Shown here one piece after another: positions 45,817-55,608 of a stretch of DNA of 64,000 nt. The notes under the pieces were generated by a model. That model worked only from the letters and a program-made list of their open reading frames with translations. It ran no database searches and was not told where the DNA came from. This DNA is from Sulfurimonas indica (GTDB lineage: Bacteria; Campylobacterota; Campylobacteria; Campylobacterales; Sulfurimonadaceae). A program made the position numbers and the translations under genes. The DNA is taken from positions 1 through 64,000 of the forward strand of contig NZ_SDID01000011.1 in the NCBI RefSeq assembly GCF_009192995.1. Reading direction: 5' to 3'. How positions within the stretch are numbered: position 1 is the stretch's first letter; each line of letters begins with the position of its first letter.

Positions 45817-45944
45817 AACTTATTTAAAGCCTTCTGGCTTGCAGCGTTTGAACGCTGATACTCTTTTTCTGAAAGTCTATTTTTTTCTGTACTACAAGCA
45901 CTCATAAACAAAAACAGACTCACGAACAATAAAAATATTTTCAT
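45804..45944 (-). CDS. Small lipoprotein of 46 residues
   Basis: ATG at 45944 with GGAGA upstream; TAA at 45804-45806. The protein begins MKIFLLFVSLFLFMSACS, a signal sequence with lipobox MSAC, then a charged mature part of 29 residues (STEKNRLSEKEYQRSNAASQ...) ending KLDRE. It is small enough to be missed by gene finders. It is similar in plan to small Lpp-type or entericidin-like lipoproteins, but I do not recognise a family. Confidence 0.7.
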   Translation of the reverse strand: MKIFLLFVSLFLFMSACSTEKNRLSEKEYQRSNAASQKALNKLDRE

Positions 45945-45978
45945 ATTAATTCTCCATTTTTTATCAATTATACACTAT

Positions 45979-47238
45979 TTAATTAAAAACGACTCTGTTT
46001 CTTCCAAGGTTTTTAGCAGCATAGAGGGCTATATCTGCTCGCTCTATACACTGCTCTTTTGTATCACCTTGTCGATACTCTGTCACACCTATACTAACAG
46101 TAATACAATAGAGTTCATCGAAAACTGAACCTGCAACAAGATCATTTAACTTTTGAGCGATACGCATAGCATCATGCTCATCAGTAGAGTCCAAAAGCAG
46201 TAGAAACTCTTCACCACCCCATCTTCCAAACTTATCGATACTTCTTATATTTTCTACAATTAACCTGCTAAAATCTTTTAAAATATTATCCCCTACATAA
46301 TGTCCAAAGTTATCATTGATCTGTTTAAAATGGTCTATATCAAAGAGTAAAATCGAAAAAAAGTTTTTCCTATGTTCTGTTTTGGCGATAAAATCATCAA
46401 AATATTGATAGAGTTGATACCTGTTGGGGATTTGTGTAAGCGGGTCGATAGTTGCAAGTTTTTTGAACTTTTGTTCATTAAGTATTCTTTCAGTGATATC
46501 TCTTGCACTTACAGCAAAATAGGAGATATTTTCACCTCTTTCATCTTTTACCGGAGTAATCTTTGTATCGACATGTATCAGATTACCATTTTTCTTTTTA
46601 TTTATAATTATCTGATGGTAGTTTTTCTCTCGTTGTACAGTATCCCACAACTCTTTATAAAAACTTTTCTCATGTTGCCCTGATGAAAAAATTCTGGGAG
46701 TCCCCCCTACGATCTCTTCTCTTGTATATCCGTAAATTTCTAAGAGAGCCCTGTTTACATACTCAATGGTCCCCTTGATATCTGTGATGAAAATAATATC
46801 ATCACTTTGAGAGAGCGCCTGTATCAAAACTTTTATAATCTGATTTTTCTTTACAATATCAGTAATATCAATAATAATACCAATCCCCGCATACTTGCCT
46901 CTATAATGAATTGTTTCTGCGGAAACTTTCACATCAAGTGTTGTATTGTCTTTTTTGACAAGAAGTGCCTCATTATGGACAGAGGTAAATTCCTCACCTT
47001 GTAAACGTCTTTGGATGATTGTCTGAAAAGATTGTTTGTTACTCTCATCCACTAATTCCCATGGATGCATCTTTAGAAGCTCTTGGGTTGTATATCCAGT
47101 CATTTTAGCAAATGCTTCATTGACATAGACAAAATATTCAGTATAGATAAACATACCTACAAGTGAGTTTTCAGCAATTTTACGAAACTTTTCTTCGCTC
47201 TCTTCTACCAATTCTAAGCATGATTGGGTGTTTTTCAC
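45979..47238 (-). CDS. PAS-PAS-GGDEF diguanylate cyclase
   Basis: 419 residues without membrane segments. Two PAS domains (about residues 15-130 and 140-255) are followed by a GGDEF domain. The active site is GRWGGEEF, and RSID five residues before it matches the RxxD inhibitory site, so it should make c-di-GMP under product control. The start is GTG at 47238 with GGAGA upstream. PAS ligands cannot be read from sequence. Confidence 0.9.
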   Translation of the reverse strand: MKNTQSCLELVEESEEKFRKIAENSLVGMFIYTEYFVYVNEAFAKMTGYTTQELLKMHPWELVDESNKQSFQTIIQRRLQGEEFTSVHNEALLVKKDNTTLDVKVSAETIHYRGKYAGIGIIIDITDIVKKNQIIKVLIQALSQSDDIIFITDIKGTIEYVNRALLEIYGYTREEIVGGTPRIFSSGQHEKSFYKELWDTVQREKNYHQIIINKKKNGNLIHVDTKITPVKDERGENISYFAVSARDITERILNEQKFKKLATIDPLTQIPNRYQLYQYFDDFIAKTEHRKNFFSILLFDIDHFKQINDNFGHYVGDNILKDFSRLIVENIRSIDKFGRWGGEEFLLLLDSTDEHDAMRIAQKLNDLVAGSVFDELYCITVSIGVTEYRQGDTKEQCIERADIALYAAKNLGRNRVVFN

Positions 47239-47303
47239 TGATTTTCTCCGGAATATTCTTCCTAAATAATAGCTTTTATTTGTTATATTTCAACTTAAAG
47301 TAA

Positions 47304-48188
47304 CTATTTACGGCTGACCAGAATGCCTCCTACAACAATGAGCCCTATTCCTAAAAATGTCAACGAGTCTGGAAATTTATCTCCTAACAGATATCCAAAC
47401 CCAATGGCAAAAGGAATATTTGTATAACTAATAACACCGACAACGCTCAAGTTTTTTGCCGAGTATGCTTTGGTTAACAGCCATTGCGAGAGTGTGGAGA
47501 TAAGGGCCATCAAAGCAATCAGCAGCCAGACTTTCAAACTCATCGGTAAAATAAACTCCGGAAATAAAAAGCTTAAAAATTCTGGGGTATTTATGTGAGG
47601 TGCAAGCAAAAAGAGCAGTGCCGGCATTAAAGTTCCCACACCGACAAAAGAGAGAACAATAACACGTGAATCATAAATATCTTTGATCTTTTTTATCGTT
47701 GTGTAAGCTGCTGCAGCAAAAAATCCACCCAAAACACCCAAAATATGTGCTGATGAGAATTCCATACCAAATGGTTTTGCAATCAGCACAACACCTGTAA
47801 AACCGATAAAGAGTGCAATGGCAGTTTTTATACTTAAATGCTCACGCAACAGAAAAAAAGCCAAAATCGTTACAAAAAACGGAGAAGTTTTATTCAGCGT
47901 GATCGCTTCACCCAAAGGAATGACCGTAATGGTATAAAAGAAAAGTATCATCGCCATAAAACCAAAAAGACCACGTGTGAAAAGCAGATGAATCTTGCCT
48001 CCCGTAAGCTTTGGTGGTGTATGTTTCAAAGCGTAGAGAATAATAAAAACACCGATAAGATTACGAAAAAAAACGATCTCCAAGGCTGAAATATCTTCTG
48101 AAAGCATCTTTGTAAGAGCACCGTTAAGTGCAGAGATAAGAGCAGAGCCAAGCATAAAAAGTATGCCACTGTCACTTCTTTTTAGCAT
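47304..48188 (-). CDS. EamA/DMT-family transporter
   Basis: About 294 residues with ten predicted transmembrane helices in two EamA repeats (drug/metabolite transporter superfamily). The ORF begins at 48221, but the ATG at 48188 (MLKRSDSGILF) is preferred because it overlaps the helicase stop by only 7 nt. SALNGALTKML and FFRNLIGV fit the first repeat. Substrate unknown. Confidence 0.85.
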   Translation of the reverse strand: MLKRSDSGILFMLGSALISALNGALTKMLSEDISALEIVFFRNLIGVFIILYALKHTPPKLTGGKIHLLFTRGLFGFMAMILFFYTITVIPLGEAITLNKTSPFFVTILAFFLLREHLSIKTAIALFIGFTGVVLIAKPFGMEFSSAHILGVLGGFFAAAAYTTIKKIKDIYDSRVIVLSFVGVGTLMPALLFLLAPHINTPEFLSFLFPEFILPMSLKVWLLIALMALISTLSQWLLTKAYSAKNLSVVGVISYTNIPFAIGFGYLLGDKFPDSLTFLGIGLIVVGGILVSRK

Positions 48189-49450
48189 ACTTTCTCTCCT
48201 CGTACAAACTCTATGGCACAACTGTTTACAAAGGCAAGCTCATACCACTGTCTACTAGGCGCAATAAGTGTCAAGTGTTTTGGATTTGATGCACGTGAGA
48301 GTGCAACATAGAACTGTGAAGGAGCAAATATTTCACGCGTATCGATTATCAAATCTGATATACTCATTCCTTGTGATTTATGAATGGTGATGGCAAAGGC
48401 AAGTTTTATGGGATACTGATAGATTGTAAAGAGTTCTTCTTCGAGTAGCTCTTTTTTTCCATTGCATATTTTTTCCGTCCACATTGTTTTGCTTTGTCCT
48501 ACTGCCTCTAACTTTACAACTTTGCCGTCACTCTTTTGTACATAGACATAAGAAGCATCAACATTGATAACTACACCCCGCTCTCCGTTAAAATAGTTCC
48601 ATGCATTACGGGTAAAAAGCACAGGTGCTCCGATTTTAAGCTCTAACGCTTTTTCAATCCTAGCATCATCCAAAAACCGTTCTATCTCTTTGTCGTTCAC
48701 ACTCTTTTTATGCTTGACAATATGTGCTTCTTTGACAAAAAGTTCCTCTGCAATATGTTCAAGCTGCTTTTTATTATGCTCTGAAGCAGAAATATTTTTA
48801 CCAAACAAAAAAGTAAATTGACTCAGATCATTTGGCAAAGGTTTTATAAAAGCATTGAGTGCATTATGCACCGCTTCATCGATAAGACCAAAACGGACAT
48901 GATGCAAAAGATCTATGAAATCTTTATCATCCGTACGATAGATATGTGTGAGTTCTATCGTCTCAAAAGCAAAGTTTTTCCATGACGGCGATTCAAAGGC
49001 ATAATGTACTTCACCATAACCACGTACCACGGGCGGCAACTGTAAAAAATCACCCACAACCAGTAGTGACCCTTGAAACTCACCCTGTTTTAGACGCAGT
49101 TCTATCATCTCAAAGAGCTTGTCACTCACCATAGATATCTCATCGATGACAATCAAATCCATACTGTGTATGAGTTTTTTAATTTTCTTCTTTATCTCAA
49201 ACTTTCCATTTTTTTCTAACTCTTCAATATTAGAAGCTATCCCTAAGTCTAAAAAACTGTGCAGTGTCTGCCCGCCGATGAGTGTTGCTGCCATTCCGGT
49301 TGAAGCAAGCTTGACCACTTTTTTGGCCTCTGCTTCATAAGCTTCTATAATAGCACGGGTCGTAGTTGTTTTGCCAACTCCTGCGCCACCCGTTAAAAAG
49401 ATATTGTGACAACTGCGTAGTTTTTCTAAAATAACATACATATAATTCAT
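48182..49450 (-). CDS. PIF1/RecD-like DNA helicase
   Basis: 422-residue superfamily-1B helicase. Walker A GGAGVGKTTTTRAI lies near residue 21, with motif II DLIVIDEISMV, motif III LVVGDFLQLPPVV, TIHKSQGMSISDLIID and the final YVALSRASNPKHL. It resembles the short bacterial PIF1-like enzymes that unwind DNA with 5'-3' polarity. The transporter gene downstream overlaps it by 7 nt, though no functional link is apparent. Confidence 0.85.
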   Translation of the reverse strand: MNYMYVILEKLRSCHNIFLTGGAGVGKTTTTRAIIEAYEAEAKKVVKLASTGMAATLIGGQTLHSFLDLGIASNIEELEKNGKFEIKKKIKKLIHSMDLIVIDEISMVSDKLFEMIELRLKQGEFQGSLLVVGDFLQLPPVVRGYGEVHYAFESPSWKNFAFETIELTHIYRTDDKDFIDLLHHVRFGLIDEAVHNALNAFIKPLPNDLSQFTFLFGKNISASEHNKKQLEHIAEELFVKEAHIVKHKKSVNDKEIERFLDDARIEKALELKIGAPVLFTRNAWNYFNGERGVVINVDASYVYVQKSDGKVVKLEAVGQSKTMWTEKICNGKKELLEEELFTIYQYPIKLAFAITIHKSQGMSISDLIIDTREIFAPSQFYVALSRASNPKHLTLIAPSRQWYELAFVNSCAIEFVRGEKVC

Positions 49451-49517
49451 AAACGAATATTACTATAATTTTAGATGAATATCGCTATACTCCAAGTATA
49501 TAATTTGGAGACAATAG

Positions 49518-50771
49518 ATGAGTGACAGAATTTTAATCGTTGAAGACAACCAAACACTGGCAAAGCTGATATCTAAAAAAATTGAACACGCTTTAGAGAT
49601 GGAGGTTGATGTTGCCTACTCTCTTGGTGAGGCAAAACTTTTTCTAGCACGTTATAAATACTTCATCACTCTGCTTGATATCAATCTTCCCGATGCTCCA
49701 AACGGTGAAATCGTTGATTATGTTTTGGCAAAAAAACACCGTGTTATCGTGCTCAGTGCAAACATAAATAAAGAGTTTCGTACAAAAATGCTCGCAAAAA
49801 ATATTATTGACTATGTCAATAAAGATGGAGCAGAAGATATAAACTACATCATTCAAATCATTGAGCGTCTAAGAAAGAATCAAAACCATAAAGTCCTTGT
49901 TGTTGATGATTCTATGGTCTTTAGAAAACAGATGCAAAATATGCTTGAAAATATGTTCTTTGAAGTCGTTACTGTTGCTCACGGAGAAGAAGCACTGGGT
50001 ATGCTTCAGGCAAAACCAGACATATCTTTAGTATTGACAGATTACAATATGCCTGTTATGAACGGTCTTGAACTTACCTTTGAAATTCGCCAGACTTACT
50101 CCAAAGACGAGCTCTGTATTCTTGCGCTCTCAGGAAATGAAGATACAGAAATCAGTGCTCTGTTTTTAAAACACGGTGCAAATGACTACATCAAAAAGCC
50201 TTTTTCCAAAGAGGAGTTTTCAGTTCGGATAAATAACTCTATTGAGGCTTTGGAAAATATCCAGATGATTACGAACTATGCCAACCGTGACTATCTGACA
50301 GGACTTTACAATCGCAGATATTTCTTTCATGAGATGCATGCGTATGTTGATGATGTCAAAGAGAGTGGTGAAAAATTTGCAGTAGCTGTGATCGATATCG
50401 ATCACTTTAAAAATATCAATGACACCTATGGGCATGAGGTAGGAGATAGGGTTATTGTCACTCTTGCAGATATCTTGCGAAGTTCTACGAGTCCAAGAGA
50501 TGTTGTTGCACGTTTTGGCGGAGAAGAGTTTTGTATTGTACTCAAAAACATCAACAGATTCAGTGCCTTTGATATTTTAGAGCGAATCCGGAGAGAGGTT
50601 GAAACATACACATTTGCCGTGGAAAAAGAGACACATATCAACTTTACTATATCCATCGGTGCAGTTGTTCATCACAATGATAACAATCTGGAAGAGACAC
50701 TCAATGAAGCAGATTTGATGCTTTATAAAGCAAAAAACAGTGGACGTAATCAGGTTGTTTTTGAAGCCTAG
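49518..50771 (+). CDS. Dual-receiver GGDEF response regulator
   Basis: 417 residues: two receiver domains (about residues 1-120 and 130-250) and a GGDEF domain, the layout of PleD. The first receiver has VEDN and LLDINLP, the second VVDDS and LTDYNMP, all with phosphorylatable aspartates. The cyclase site is ARFGGEEF. The RxxD inhibitory site appears absent (SPRD). A GGAG ribosome binding site is present. No kinase is adjacent. Confidence 0.92.
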   Translation: MSDRILIVEDNQTLAKLISKKIEHALEMEVDVAYSLGEAKLFLARYKYFITLLDINLPDAPNGEIVDYVLAKKHRVIVLSANINKEFRTKMLAKNIIDYVNKDGAEDINYIIQIIERLRKNQNHKVLVVDDSMVFRKQMQNMLENMFFEVVTVAHGEEALGMLQAKPDISLVLTDYNMPVMNGLELTFEIRQTYSKDELCILALSGNEDTEISALFLKHGANDYIKKPFSKEEFSVRINNSIEALENIQMITNYANRDYLTGLYNRRYFFHEMHAYVDDVKESGEKFAVAVIDIDHFKNINDTYGHEVGDRVIVTLADILRSSTSPRDVVARFGGEEFCIVLKNINRFSAFDILERIRREVETYTFAVEKETHINFTISIGAVVHHNDNNLEETLNEADLMLYKAKNSGRNQVVFEA

Positions 50772-51904
50772 TCCTCTAGTACTATAAGTTCACCAAAAGG
50801 AGTTTCTCTTTCCTTTGACGTTATCCATTTTACACTGTAATTAGGTACTTCTTTTGGAAAGTTTCCCTCCAAATCAGTAAAATACAACAGTAACTTCAGA
50901 TCATCAAAATTTGCTTCAACAAACTCAAACAGAGGACGAAAATCAGTTCCTCCTCCACCTTTTAACTGCACATCCAAAGCCTCTCCGCTATAGAAAATGT
51001 TGTGCGAGTGAATCGTGTCATCACAGACTATGATATCAATCACGTAGTTTTGTACCTGCTCCATAATAAAGCTCACTTCACTCAAAAAGAGATTGAGCAG
51101 TGCTTCATCTACTGAGGAGGAACTATCAATGGCAATAACAAGACGAAAGGTCTGTGAAGTGTTTGAAGGAAGATATATTCCCTTATAAAGCAGTTTTTTC
51201 GAAGGTGGCATCACAACATAGTCATCCCGGAAGTATCTGTCAATCGCTTCACGTAGCACCTCTCGCCAATCCACTTTTGAAAATGCACCCAGATCAAAGA
51301 AACGCTCAATTGCCTCAGGAGCTTCGCCCATTTTGATTTTTGACTCTAAAAGAGAGATGGCCTCCTCTGCCAAAAGCTGCTCACTCAAGATCTCCTCTTC
51401 TAACTGCTCTTGTGTGCGTTCCTGACTCTTATTTTGTTCATCTTTTCTCTCAATATCATCAGCATCATCTGCTTCATACTCCAGATTCTCATCCTCACGC
51501 AGGATGTCATCTTTGAGCTGGGCATAGATCTCTTCAGCATACATTCCGGCAAAACGTTTTCGATACTGTGCACCATAGGGCATATCAAGTCCATTTTGCA
51601 AAAGCATATCATTGATGGCAATATCCGTTGCCATTTGCCAGAGCCAGCCACTGCGATTGTTTTTACGCATATCATGGGCCAGTACAGAGTGCATCGCTCC
51701 GTTTGCCAGAATAAACTCTACCTCAGAGAGCTCAAGCTCACGCAGATACTCCTCACGATACTCCAGCTTCACCCCACTGCTTTTAAAACTCTCAATATCA
51801 TCATTGACCACAAGTTCAAGTCTTGATGCAAGTGTCCCAAAATAAGGGTAGTCTACTAAAAGCTTCGCCTTTGCCTGAGAGATTTTATCTGTAGTGTTCA
51901 TCAT
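50768..51904 (-). CDS. DUF2201-like protein with VWA-like domain
   Basis: 378 residues. An N-terminal domain resembles DUF2201 putative metallopeptidases, but the usual HExxH site reads NGAMH, so it looks inactive. A C-terminal VWA domain carries the MIDAS motif: AIDSSSSVDEA, a threonine in GGGTDFRP and an aspartate in YFTDLEG. Residues about 140-175 are strongly acidic (DENLEYEADDADDIERKD). The ATG abuts the stop of the MoxR-like gene, so the two form a unit. The final 4 nt overlap the convergent GGDEF gene. Confidence 0.83.
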   Translation of the reverse strand: MMNTTDKISQAKAKLLVDYPYFGTLASRLELVVNDDIESFKSSGVKLEYREEYLRELELSEVEFILANGAMHSVLAHDMRKNNRSGWLWQMATDIAINDMLLQNGLDMPYGAQYRKRFAGMYAEEIYAQLKDDILREDENLEYEADDADDIERKDEQNKSQERTQEQLEEEILSEQLLAEEAISLLESKIKMGEAPEAIERFFDLGAFSKVDWREVLREAIDRYFRDDYVVMPPSKKLLYKGIYLPSNTSQTFRLVIAIDSSSSVDEALLNLFLSEVSFIMEQVQNYVIDIIVCDDTIHSHNIFYSGEALDVQLKGGGGTDFRPLFEFVEANFDDLKLLLYFTDLEGNFPKEVPNYSVKWITSKERETPFGELIVLED

Positions 51905-52900
51905 TTATGCCAATAGGTACGCGAACTTCTTTACCCATGCTTTAAAGTTTTGTGAATGCTCCATCGTCACACCATTTTTTTGTAGATCTTGCACAATTAA
52001 AACGGCAAACTCACTCTTGAGATCGAGTGTATACTCTAAAATATGCTCCAGTGCTGTATCTGATGGATCTTGTAGATATCTGCTAACTATCCCTGAAGAG
52101 AGTGCATATAAAACATCAATTTCTTCCGGGTACTCCTCTGATTTTCCCAGCATAATCATCGTAATATCCGGTAGCTTGTCCATCACCTTAACAAAGGAGA
52201 GAAAACTTACAGCAACCTCACGTCCAACTGCACCACTCAGTACATCAAGCAACAACTCTTTTTCTACATTTGCTTGAAGAATATTATGCACATACTCCCA
52301 AGACCTTGGTGTTGCAAAGCTCTTTGCTTGAACCTTTGCATCAAAGGTAAAAAGGTGCTCATTTTTATAAGATATATAAGCGATGATACGACTATCAATA
52401 CTCTTTTTATAAGCCCACTCTCGCCAATCATCCACGCTTACATCAAGCTCAAAGTGAACAAATCTGTTTGCAAGCGGGGCGGGCATTCTGTATGTCACAC
52501 CTCTGTCACCATCACGGTTTCCAGCTGCTACTATCGCCCAGCCCTCAGGTAAAACATACTCGCCAATACGTCTATCGAGAATGAGCTGATAAGCAGAGGA
52601 CTGTACAGCAGGTGCAGCGGAGTTGAGCTCATCTAAGAACAAAATGCCTTCACCCTCACGTGGCAAAAATGCAGGTGGTGCCCAGAGTGCACTGTGGGAC
52701 TCTTTATCATAAAAAGGAATGCCTTTGAGGTCTGTCGGGTCCATTAAGGCTAAACGCAAGTCGATAAAATCAACTCCTTTTTCTTTGGCTATCTGCTTGA
52801 CAATGGAAGATTTTCCAATACCCGGTGCACCCCAGAGAAATGTTGGTACCTTTTTGCTAACCAAAGCATTCAAACTCTTTGTAACTTCACTTGCTCTCAT
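51905..52900 (-). CDS. MoxR-family AAA+ ATPase
   Basis: About 331 residues. Walker A WGAPGIGKSSIVK lies near residue 30, followed by Walker B ILFLDELNSA and the sensor/arginine-finger region AAGNRDGDRGVTYRMPAPLANRF. MoxR proteins act as chaperone-like remodelers together with VWA proteins, and one follows here. The frame starts at 52909, but the ATG at 52900 overlaps the stop of the upstream gene as ATGA and has AGGA eight bases upstream. Confidence 0.88.
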   Translation of the reverse strand: MRASEVTKSLNALVSKKVPTFLWGAPGIGKSSIVKQIAKEKGVDFIDLRLALMDPTDLKGIPFYDKESHSALWAPPAFLPREGEGILFLDELNSAAPAVQSSAYQLILDRRIGEYVLPEGWAIVAAGNRDGDRGVTYRMPAPLANRFVHFELDVSVDDWREWAYKKSIDSRIIAYISYKNEHLFTFDAKVQAKSFATPRSWEYVHNILQANVEKELLLDVLSGAVGREVAVSFLSFVKVMDKLPDITMIMLGKSEEYPEEIDVLYALSSGIVSRYLQDPSDTALEHILEYTLDLKSEFAVLIVQDLQKNGVTMEHSQNFKAWVKKFAYLLA

Positions 52901-54141
52901 ACTAACCATCCTATATTTTGGCTTTGAATATGTTTTGTAAAGGCCGCATTGGTCTTGACCGCTCGCTCAAACCTGCTGTCAAGCTGCAACTGATACAAAA
53001 TATCTACCGGTGTCGCTTCATTTCTTGCAAGGGCTTCTAAAACGACCCCCTCAGCACTGTCAAAAAGTGCTGTTGCCAAATCTTCTGGAAGTGATGGATT
53101 TTTGGCAAGCGATAGATGATTTTGACTCTTTGTATATGCCTCACGCAGATACTTTTCATCTATATTTGGATTTTCTAAAAGCAGTTGCGTGAGCTTACTC
53201 TCATCATATTGCATTAGCTTCTCAATACTCTCTTGCGTTAATGCTGCATTTTGAGCGAGTTCATTCATTACAGTACTATCTGCTAAAGCCAATAATGCTC
53301 TTTGCATCCTTTCATCAAGTGATTCGTTCTGTGCCAACTCTTTTGTAAATACTTTAAAAAGCTCGAAACTCTCCTCTGTGAGCTTTACTTTTTGTGCCAA
53401 AATTTTTGCATAAAGCTCTTCTTGTGCCAACTCTTTTATGATACTCATATCCAAAGCACTGTTTGTACACATTGCTTCTAAAACATGCTTCTCTCCCTTA
53501 CGCAGGAGCCGTTTTAAAACTTTTTTTGGTGTTTGAGGATGGCGTGCAAGTAAGATGGAGAGTTTAAAATGAAATTTCAAAGGTTCTAAGTTACTGATAG
53601 CTTCCAAAAGTTCAGGATTTTGTGTTTGAGAAACAAGATGAATCACTCCTGTTGTTGCATACTGCACATTATGATTGCGCTCAATATTTTCATAAAATCT
53701 TCCAATAAGTGCTGCTGTTACATCACGGTTATCATCATTTTCAAAAAAATCCTCTCCACTCCATTTGTACATCTGCAGTAGTTTGAAAAAGAGTGCATTG
53801 CTCACACAGGAGTTCTGCAAAAAGCTTTTGAGGCGCTCTTTGTCATTGGAGAGTTTGAGACTCATCAGCAGAACATCATCATCTATCTCTTGTGCCAAAG
53901 TTTTTTCAAAATCATCAATAGTTAAAAAAGTATATCCACCTTTTTCATAGAGTTCATCGCTGAGATTTTGCTCATACGGCGTCATCATTCGCCCCTCTAG
54001 AACATAGATGACTCTATCATCTAACTCTTTTGTCGTACTTATATTGTGTGCTTCTATCTGTGCGGCAAACTCTTCCTCACTAAAAGCCCTTGGTTTTCCT
54101 AAAAAAAGAATAGTCTGGTTGTTAAGTGGTGCTAAATTCAT
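52897..54141 (-). CDS. Leucine-rich-variant/HEAT-like repeat protein
   Basis: About 414 residues, helical throughout, with no signal peptide. The C-terminal half has repeats of about 22-28 residues such as LLENPNIDEKYLREAY, LAKNPSLPEDLATALF and LARNEATPVDILYQLQ, like leucine-rich-variant (LRV) repeats; further degenerate copies precede them. The ORF extends to 54159 only via TTG; the ATG at 54141 is preferred. It heads a module with MoxR-like and VWA proteins and may recognise their substrate (inference). Confidence 0.68.
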   Translation of the reverse strand: MNLAPLNNQTILFLGKPRAFSEEEFAAQIEAHNISTTKELDDRVIYVLEGRMMTPYEQNLSDELYEKGGYTFLTIDDFEKTLAQEIDDDVLLMSLKLSNDKERLKSFLQNSCVSNALFFKLLQMYKWSGEDFFENDDNRDVTAALIGRFYENIERNHNVQYATTGVIHLVSQTQNPELLEAISNLEPLKFHFKLSILLARHPQTPKKVLKRLLRKGEKHVLEAMCTNSALDMSIIKELAQEELYAKILAQKVKLTEESFELFKVFTKELAQNESLDERMQRALLALADSTVMNELAQNAALTQESIEKLMQYDESKLTQLLLENPNIDEKYLREAYTKSQNHLSLAKNPSLPEDLATALFDSAEGVVLEALARNEATPVDILYQLQLDSRFERAVKTNAAFTKHIQSQNIGWLV

Positions 54142-54148
54142 AAAAGAG

Positions 54149-54154
54149 ATTATA
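54149..54154 (-). promoter_or_regulatory. -10 box 7 nt before the repeat-protein ATG
   Basis: Minus-strand TATAAT followed by CTCTTTT and the ATG at 54141, with no ribosome binding site between. This suggests a leaderless transcript for the MoxR/VWA module. Confidence 0.5.
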
Positions 54155-54267
54155 CTCAATTTTCAAAACTTCTAAGATTAAGGATTTCAAAAACTGAACT
54201 GCTCTCAGTTTTCTTTCTCTTTAGATATGTTAGTATATTCACCTCAAAAAAAGGGAGACAAAGTTTC

Positions 54268-55608
54268 ATGATACTCTATGCACCTTGGGAGAGAGCTTTT
54301 AAAAAAGTATATACTCCTTTTGAACACTTTTTACATGCCCAAACAACGACAGGTCTCATTTTAATGGGTATGACCATTGTTGCTCTTGTTGTTGCAAATT
54401 CACCCCTCTATGAAGCATATCAACATTTTATTCATCTTCTCATCAAGTTTGATTTTGGTTCATTGCAGATAAAAAACTCTCTGCATCACTGGATAAACGA
54501 TGGACTGATGGCAATATTTTTCTTTATGATAGGGCTTGAGATCAAACGTGAAATTTTAGTCGGAGAGCTCTCAAACATCAAAGTTGCCATTTTACCTATT
54601 CTTGCTGCCATTGGTGGTATGCTTGTGCCTGCTCTTATCTATTTAGGCATTAATACAGGAGGTATTGGGGTAAACGGTTGGGGAATTCCGATGGCAACGG
54701 ATATCGCTTTTGCCATCTCAGCTCTTGTCTTACTTGGTAATCGCGTCTCACCTGCTCTTGTGACATTTTTAGTAGCACTTGCCATTGTAGATGACCTTGG
54801 TGCAGTTTTGGTCATTGCTCTCTTTTATACCGCAGAGATACAGTTGAATTTTCTACTGCTAGCAGGCGGAATGTTTTTTATTATGGTAAGTTTTAACCGT
54901 TTTGGTATCCATGCAACACTGCCTTACTTTATCGTAGGTCTGTTTATGTGGTTCTTTATGCTTGAATCCGGTGTTCATGCGACTATTGCCGGAGTGATTG
55001 CCGCGTTTGCCATCCCTTCAAAACCAAAAATTCCACCGATAGACTTCACACAACATACAAAAAATCTGCTTGATGAGTATGACAGCTACCCAGTGGCTAC
55101 AGACCATACAATGCATGAGAAACAAAAAGCACTCCTGCAAAACATCAAAGATCGCATCGATGCTGTCGGCTCTCCTGCTACAAGACTTGAACAATCTTTG
55201 CATCTTCCTGTAAGTTTAATTGTCATTCCTCTCTTTGCTTTGGCAAATGCAGGTATTCGTATCAACTTCAGTTCTATCAATGATGTCATATTTGAGCCTG
55301 TCTCACTCGGCATCATTTTTGGTCTGATTGGCGGTAAAATTATCGGCATTGCGGGGGTTGCCTTTGTCGCCATAAAAAGCGGTATCGCAAAACTGCCACA
55401 AAACAGCTCCATAAGCCAGATATTTGGTGTAGCAGCACTTGGCGGTATCGGTTTTACGATGAGTATCTTTGTGGCTGACCTTGCATTTATAAATGCTCCT
55501 GCACTTATCTTTCAAGCAAAGATAGGCATCTTGACTGCATCACTGCTTGCCGGTGCACTTGGCTATATATGGCTGCGTTTTATTGCAAAGCCCGCTACTG
55601 CTCTTTAA
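54268..55608 (+). CDS. nhaA: Na+/H+ antiporter NhaA
   Basis: Exchanges sodium for protons across the inner membrane. The 446 residues are about 60 longer than E. coli NhaA because of a charged loop around residues 255-305. The ion-binding aspartates occur in AIVDDLGAVLVIALFY, and GLEIKREILVGEL and MATDIAFA are typical. GGGAGA precedes the ATG. The 3' end overlaps the convergent epimerase gene by 14 nt. Confidence 0.96.
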   Translation: MILYAPWERAFKKVYTPFEHFLHAQTTTGLILMGMTIVALVVANSPLYEAYQHFIHLLIKFDFGSLQIKNSLHHWINDGLMAIFFFMIGLEIKREILVGELSNIKVAILPILAAIGGMLVPALIYLGINTGGIGVNGWGIPMATDIAFAISALVLLGNRVSPALVTFLVALAIVDDLGAVLVIALFYTAEIQLNFLLLAGGMFFIMVSFNRFGIHATLPYFIVGLFMWFFMLESGVHATIAGVIAAFAIPSKPKIPPIDFTQHTKNLLDEYDSYPVATDHTMHEKQKALLQNIKDRIDAVGSPATRLEQSLHLPVSLIVIPLFALANAGIRINFSSINDVIFEPVSLGIIFGLIGGKIIGIAGVAFVAIKSGIAKLPQNSSISQIFGVAALGGIGFTMSIFVADLAFINAPALIFQAKIGILTASLLAGALGYIWLRFIAKPATAL

